From an uncultured Anaerolineales bacterium (GTDB lineage: Bacteria; Chloroflexota; Anaerolineae; Anaerolineales; UBA11657), in assembly GCA_913031335.1 (NCBI GenBank), contig CAJWGI010000040.1, positions 1 to 8,542 of the forward strand: a DNA stretch of 8,542 nucleotides. Reading direction: 5' to 3'. Numbering within the stretch: the first letter of the stretch is position 1; every line of letters begins with the position of its first letter. Shown piece after piece: positions 5,020 to 8,542 of the stretch. The position numbers were made by a program, and so were the translations under genes. The notes under the pieces were generated by a model. That model saw nothing but the letters and a program-made list of their open reading frames with translations. It was not told the DNA's origin and ran no database searches.

Positions 5020-6880
5020 TCTGGCATTTGTGGACCTGACCAGCGCCGAAACGCGTGTGCTGGAGACGCCCGAGGCGCTCACGCGCGCCTTCCTCGGCGG
5101 CCGGGGATTGAACATGCTCTATCTGACTGCACTGCTGCGGCAGGCGGGTGGGGCGGCCAAGGTGCAGCCTTTCGGGCCGGAAAACCCGCTCATTATTGGC
5201 GCGGGCATGCTCACCGGCACCATCGTGCCCAATGCGGCGCGCTTTAACGTGAGCGCGAAATCTCCGGAATCCCTGGGATTGGGTGACGCCAACTGCGGCG
5301 GCTTCTTCGCCGCTGCCATGCGCCGCGCAGGCTTTGACCGTTTGATTATCGTGGGGCGGGCTGCGCAGCGCAGCTATTTGCTGCTGGCGGATGGCGAGGT
5401 ACGCCTACTTCCAGCCGACGGATTGTGGGGACTCAATTCTCCGGAAGCGCAGCAGGAACTGAAGCAGCGCCACGGCGGCGGCACTGTTTCGCTGGCGATT
5501 GGCCCGGCCGGTGAAAACCGGGTGCGCATGGCGAGCGTGATGACCGGCAAGAAAAACACAGCTGGTCGCGGCGGCATGGGCGCGGTAATGGGCGCGAAGA
5601 ACCTGAAAGCGGTGGCGGCGAACAGCCGCACGCGCATCCCGGTAGCCGACCGCGCAGCCATGCGAGTGGTGCGCCGCGAACAAACCGCGCATTTGAAGAA
5701 GTCGCGGGTTGTCGAGGTGCTGGGCAAGCTGGGCACTCCCTTCCTCTATCAGACCGGTAACCAGCTCGGTGCAGTCCGCACGCGCAACAGTCAGGACAAT
5801 TACTTCGAGGACAGCCTCAATGCGGAGGAAATCGAGAAATACGTCGATAAGATGCTGGCGTGCACCTCGTGCGTGGTGGCTTGCCGCCACCGCAACACCC
5901 TCGGCGGGGAAGGGCCGGAGTATTCCACAATCGGGCTGCTGGGCGCCAATCTGGGCATTGCGCCCACCGATCAGGTCATCACCCTCAACAATCTGGTCAA
6001 CGACCTTGGCCTGGACGCCTCCTCAACCGGAACGATAATCGGCTGGGCGATGGAACTTTATCAGCGCGGGATTATCGGCGATGACCTGACCGAGGGCCGG
6101 CTGGATTGGGGCGATTATGAGCGCGTGCACGAATTGATACTGGATGTTGCGCACCGGCGCGGCTTTGGCGCGCTGCTGGCCGAGAGCACTCAGGCCGGGC
6201 GACTTCTCCCGCCCGAGGCACAGGATTACCTGATTGCAATAAAGGACCTGCCGCAATCGGACCCGCACGATGTGCGCTACATCAAGTCATTTGCGCTGGG
6301 CATCGCCGTCGCCAGCCGCGGCGCCGATCACCTGCGCAACCGACCCACGCTGGATATCCTGCGGCTTCCCGACGAGTTACGCCGGAAGATATTCGGTGTG
6401 GAGACAAACCCCGACCCCACCGCCTACGATGGTAAAGCTGAAATGGTGGCCTGGCACGATGACATCTACGCGGTTTCTGATTGCCTCGGCATCTGCCGTT
6501 TTGTCACCCACGGTTTCAATAGCCCGCACCTGCTGGGCTATGAGCATTTCGGCGAGGCGGTGCGCGCCGGTACCGGCATGGATTTTGCCACGGAGGAGTT
6601 CCGCGCGGTCGGCGCGCGCGTCATCGATTTGGAGCGGCTGCTCAATCAGGAGTTTGGCCGCACGCGCGCAGATGATACCCTCCCGAAGCGTTACTTTGAT
6701 GAGCCCATGCCGGGGCGGGTGAGCAAAGGTCACCGCATCGAGCGCGATAAATTCGAAACCATGCTGGATGAGTATTACGCGGCGCGGGGCTGGGATGGCG
6801 AGGGGCGTCTCTCGGAGCGGCGGCGGCAAGAACTGGAAATGTTGCTGCAGCAGGCCGGCGACGGTCTGCGCTCAGATTGA
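5012..6880 (+). CDS. aor: Tungsten-containing aldehyde:ferredoxin oxidoreductase family protein
   Basis: The 622-residue protein is a complete AOR-family enzyme. The N-terminal domain has GGRGLN (29-34), PNAARFNVSAKSP (73-85) and GRGGMGAVMGAKNLKAV (185-201), which bind the bis-pyranopterin tungsten cofactor. The [4Fe-4S] ligands are Cys284, Cys287 and Cys291 in CTSCVVAC and Cys495 in DCLGIC; GEGPEYST (299-306) and SRGADH with His440 sit near the metal site in this family. AORs oxidise aldehydes to acids with ferredoxin as acceptor and can run in reverse. The benzoyl-CoA reductase subunit BamB is in the same superfamily, but the MoaD partner and absence of other bam genes favour an aldehyde oxidoreductase. 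Next to a phenol cluster, an aromatic aldehyde such as 4-hydroxybenzaldehyde is a reasonable guess only. The ATG is preceded by CGGAGA at 5 nt and lies within the end of moaD, so the two are coupled. No electron-transfer subunits (AorA/AorC type) are nearby. Confidence 0.93.
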   Translation: MPNLAFVDLTSAETRVLETPEALTRAFLGGRGLNMLYLTALLRQAGGAAKVQPFGPENPLIIGAGMLTGTIVPNAARFNVSAKSPESLGLGDANCGGFFAAAMRRAGFDRLIIVGRAAQRSYLLLADGEVRLLPADGLWGLNSPEAQQELKQRHGGGTVSLAIGPAGENRVRMASVMTGKKNTAGRGGMGAVMGAKNLKAVAANSRTRIPVADRAAMRVVRREQTAHLKKSRVVEVLGKLGTPFLYQTGNQLGAVRTRNSQDNYFEDSLNAEEIEKYVDKMLACTSCVVACRHRNTLGGEGPEYSTIGLLGANLGIAPTDQVITLNNLVNDLGLDASSTGTIIGWAMELYQRGIIGDDLTEGRLDWGDYERVHELILDVAHRRGFGALLAESTQAGRLLPPEAQDYLIAIKDLPQSDPHDVRYIKSFALGIAVASRGADHLRNRPTLDILRLPDELRRKIFGVETNPDPTAYDGKAEMVAWHDDIYAVSDCLGICRFVTHGFNSPHLLGYEHFGEAVRAGTGMDFATEEFRAVGARVIDLERLLNQEFGRTRADDTLPKRYFDEPMPGRVSKGHRIERDKFETMLDEYYAARGWDGEGRLSERRRQELEMLLQQAGDGLRSD

Positions 6881-6902
6881 ATTTTTTCCGGAGCGGCCGT
6901 GG

Positions 6903-7373
6903 CTAATCCGAGTGGGGCAGTGGCACCTTGTCGCGGTGGCCGAAAGCGACCGAGTTGTCTATGAAGTAGACGTGCGTCGGGGTCAGCGCGTACCAGGCCA
7001 TGCGCTGAAAGGCGCGCGCCAGTTCGGCTGGCGCAGCGGCGAGATCTTCTAGCAGTGGGAATTTGGCCGCGAATCGGGCGCTGGCTGTGGCGCTTTCGGT
7101 GCGCGAAAGCATGACGGCAGCGCCATCAAGCTGCACGCCCTTTATCTCTCGCCAGTCATGGTAGTCCTCTTGGACCGTGGCCGCCACCTGCGGATTTGCG
7201 GCAATGTTGGCAGCATGGCGTGTAGTCGGCGCGGAGAGAAAGTTCAGCGTGAAACCCTCGTTCACGTAAAAAACGGCTGCGGCCCAGGGCCCATCCTCCC
7301 CTGCAGTGGCGAGAGTCATTACGTTATGCCCGCGCAGGTAGGCGAGGGATTTTTCGGTAACCGGGGCGCTCAT
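6903..7373 (-). CDS. FMN-binding split-barrel protein (pyridoxamine 5'-phosphate oxidase-like)
   Basis: The 156-residue protein has the split-barrel pattern of PNPOx-like flavoproteins: VMTLATAGEDGPWAAAVFYV (18-37), LNFLSAPTTRHAANIAANPQ (43-62), VAATVQEDYHDWREIKGVQL (63-82) and a C-terminal strand pair VYFIDNSVAFGHRDKV. It looks close to the YhbP/UPF0306-type branch, whose substrates are unknown, so no reaction is proposed beyond likely FMN or F420-type cofactor binding. It is too short and lacks the pyridoxine-pathway context to be called PdxH. Its ATG overlaps the stop of the preceding riboflavin kinase-HAD gene as ATGA, so the two are translated together, which fits use of the FMN made or turned over by that protein. 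It ends 22 bp from the convergent AOR gene, with only a T-run and no clear terminator hairpin between. Confidence 0.8.
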   Translation of the reverse strand: MSAPVTEKSLAYLRGHNVMTLATAGEDGPWAAAVFYVNEGFTLNFLSAPTTRHAANIAANPQVAATVQEDYHDWREIKGVQLDGAAVMLSRTESATASARFAAKFPLLEDLAAAPAELARAFQRMAWYALTPTHVYFIDNSVAFGHRDKVPLPHSD

Positions 7374-8425
7374 GCGATTGCGAGGATCTCCGGGAGGTGC
7401 GAGAGGTTGGCGATTATGCGCGTCGGCCCCTCCGCCGAGAGCAAGGCCGAATCCCCTGCGCCCGAAAGGACCGCCACGCTGGCCATTCCCGCCGCGCGGC
7501 TGGCCTGAATGTCGAGCGGAGCATCACCGACATATACCGCCGCCTCTGGCGCTACTCCGAGTGCAGCCGCGCAGCGCAACAATCCCTCCGGGTCGGGCTT
7601 GCGCCGCTTCACGTCCTTTCCCGCGATAATCTCGCCGAAGCGGCGCAGCAAATTGGCCTGACGCAGCGGCTGGAAAGAGCCGTTCGTTGATGCGGTCACG
7701 ATGCCGAGGCGCAGGCCGCGAGCGCACAATTCTCGCAGGCTCTCTCCTACGCCGGGGAAGATGCGCCCGTGTTCGCGCAGCACGTCCGGCCACATCCGTT
7801 CGGCGTCGGCGCGCATCGTGGCAATCAACGCTTCGCGGCGCGGCGCTTCCGGCGGGAGCAGCATTTCCCAAAAGACCTGCTGCGTGGTGAGGGCATCGCG
7901 GATGGCAGTGGGGGGCACGGCGATGCCGTGGGGTGCAGCCGCGCGGGAGGCCACCATGTGAAAGGCCGGCATCGAATCCACAAGCGTGCCGTCCACATCG
8001 AATATCACGGCGCGGGCGGCCAGTGGAGCGCTTATTTCGAGGGTGAGCATGTCGCCATCCTGCAATGAGAGCCGCTCGCGGAGCGGAAGGGCGGCGATGA
8101 TTTCAATTTGTTCCGCCGGGTATTGCGGTACATCCGGGTAGACAATCGCGCCCGGAAATCGGTCGGCGATGCGCACCGGATAGCAGCGCGCGGAGCACCA
8201 ATCGGGCTGCGGAGGGGTGATTGTCTGCCCGGGAGATGCCAGCAGCCGCGCCCAGTGCGATTGCGCCTCGGGCGTCTCCAGCGTCAAGTTGAGAGTGCCC
8301 GAGTGCGGCTCAATACCCATCTGTGCAATGAATTGCTCCCGCGCCCACTCGAGCTGCGTGAAACTTGCGCCTTCGCCGCTGCCGCTGCAGATGCGACCTT
8401 GAATAATCGTGCTGTTGTCACGCAT
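7370..8425 (-). CDS. Fusion of CTP-dependent (archaeal-type) riboflavin kinase and HAD phosphatase
   Basis: The 351-residue protein joins two enzymes. Residues 8-131 match the DUF120/RibK fold: GRICSGSGEG (10-19), SGTLNLTL (42-49) with Thr44 and Asn46 at the positions that hold Mg2+ in Methanocaldococcus RibK, CYPVRI (81-86) and LRERLSLQDGDMLTLEI (115-131). RibK makes FMN from riboflavin with CTP and is typical of archaea; most bacteria use RibF instead. Residues 138-351 are a Gph-like HAD phosphatase: FDVDGTLVDS (142-151, nucleophile Asp143), VTAST (243-247), KRRKPDP (273-279, Lys276) and VGDAPLD (299-305). Both parts look intact, with a linker of only about seven residues. The HAD part could remove phosphate from FMN, as in the plant RibF-type kinase/FMN hydrolase fusion, or from the riboflavin precursor; neither can be read from sequence. 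The archaeal-type HTH often found with RibK is absent. The start lacks a Shine-Dalgarno site but sits directly at a predicted transcription start. Confidence 0.85.
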   Translation of the reverse strand: MRDNSTIIQGRICSGSGEGASFTQLEWAREQFIAQMGIEPHSGTLNLTLETPEAQSHWARLLASPGQTITPPQPDWCSARCYPVRIADRFPGAIVYPDVPQYPAEQIEIIAALPLRERLSLQDGDMLTLEISAPLAARAVIFDVDGTLVDSMPAFHMVASRAAAPHGIAVPPTAIRDALTTQQVFWEMLLPPEAPRREALIATMRADAERMWPDVLREHGRIFPGVGESLRELCARGLRLGIVTASTNGSFQPLRQANLLRRFGEIIAGKDVKRRKPDPEGLLRCAAALGVAPEAAVYVGDAPLDIQASRAAGMASVAVLSGAGDSALLSAEGPTRIIANLSHLPEILAIA

Positions 8426-8434
8426 GGCAACGGC

Positions 8435-8463
8435 ATTATAGGCGGGTTTGGTACAGAGGGAAA
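8435..8463 (-). promoter_or_regulatory. Promoter of riboflavin kinase-HAD gene, likely near-leaderless
   Basis: On the minus strand TATAAT (8435-8440) stands 17 bp after TTTCCC (8458-8463), a half-matching -35. The predicted start near 8428 is about 3 nt before the ATG at 8425. With no Shine-Dalgarno sequence before that ATG, this predicts a leaderless or almost leaderless mRNA. Confidence 0.5.
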
Positions 8464-8542
8464 TGCGTCGTGTGCCGTGCCTCTTCGCGGCCCCCGCGTA
8501 CGTGCCGAGATGGCCGCCGGCGGGCCCGCCGGGGATGGGCTA
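8464..8542. other. Window-edge intergenic stretch with GC-rich palindrome
   Basis: No convincing gene is seen. A perfect 16-bp palindrome CCGGCGGGCCCGCCGG occupies 8517-8532. An open frame on the plus strand from ATG 8463 runs to the edge, but its codons are Pro/Arg-rich and the GAGGGA upstream is too close, so I do not call it coding. The stretch probably separates the riboflavin kinase unit from a gene outside the window. Confidence 0.35.

Noticed and set aside
6377..6829. Minus-strand open frame of 150 codons inside the AOR gene
   Set aside because: Entirely antisense to the AOR coding sequence, which carries all expected motifs; no independent domain signal.
5012..6880. BamB-type (class II benzoyl-CoA reductase) identity for the AOR-family protein
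   Set aside because: Same superfamily and suitable metabolism, but it is paired with a MoaD gene and no other bam genes are visible, so the aldehyde oxidoreductase call is safer.
6861..6902. Possible terminator between the convergent AOR and split-barrel genes
   Set aside because: There is a six-T run after the AOR stop, but only a 4-bp stem precedes it, too weak for a confident intrinsic terminator.
1..8542. CRISPR arrays, tRNA or rRNA genes, insertion sequences or phage genes
   Set aside because: No direct-repeat arrays, tRNA-like cloverleaf, rRNA stretches, transposase motifs or terminal inverted repeats were noticed on reading both strands.

Overview
The window reads as a piece of chromosome from a strictly anaerobic, GC-rich bacterium that degrades phenol or related phenolics. 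Sigma-70-like promoters, Shine-Dalgarno sites and an FCD-type GntR regulator point to Bacteria. One archaeal-type gene part, a CTP-dependent riboflavin kinase domain, is unusual there. The phylum cannot be fixed from this sequence; Chloroflexota, Desulfobacterota and Peptococcaceae-like Firmicutes are all plausible hosts for such a cluster.

Region 1 (1-4521, all minus strand) looks like one operon read leftward: a FadR-type GntR regulator, a UbiD-family (de)carboxylase resembling phenylphosphate carboxylase subunits, a HAD-IIA (NagD-like) phosphatase, the ATP-binding subunit of phenylphosphate synthase (PpsB-like), and the first 46 codons of the partner subunit that carries the phospho-histidine and PEP part (PpsA-like), cut by the window edge. 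Together these would activate phenol to phenylphosphate with ATP and carboxylate it to 4-hydroxybenzoate. A promoter with a perfect TTGACA box and a 16-bp perfect palindrome over its predicted start site lies just ahead of the regulator gene, as expected for an autorepressed operon.

Region 2 (4522-6880, plus strand, divergent) carries a small MoaD/ThiS-like sulfur-carrier protein overlapping by 8 nt a tungsten aldehyde:ferredoxin oxidoreductase. The carrier protein has its Gly-Gly followed by a ten-residue tail, so it could not act as a sulfur carrier without processing. The oxidoreductase may handle aromatic aldehydes linked to the phenolic pathway.

Region 3 (6903-8425, minus strand, convergent to region 2) is a two-gene unit with an ATGA overlap: a fusion of an archaeal-type CTP-dependent riboflavin kinase with a HAD phosphatase, then an FMN-binding split-barrel protein. 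The fusion gene appears to be read from a near-leaderless promoter. It is the most unusual object here: a possible kinase/phosphatase pair on the riboflavin/FMN couple, beside a UbiD enzyme whose family uses prenylated FMN. The last 117 bases (8426-8542) hold that promoter and a GC-rich palindrome, with no convincing gene.
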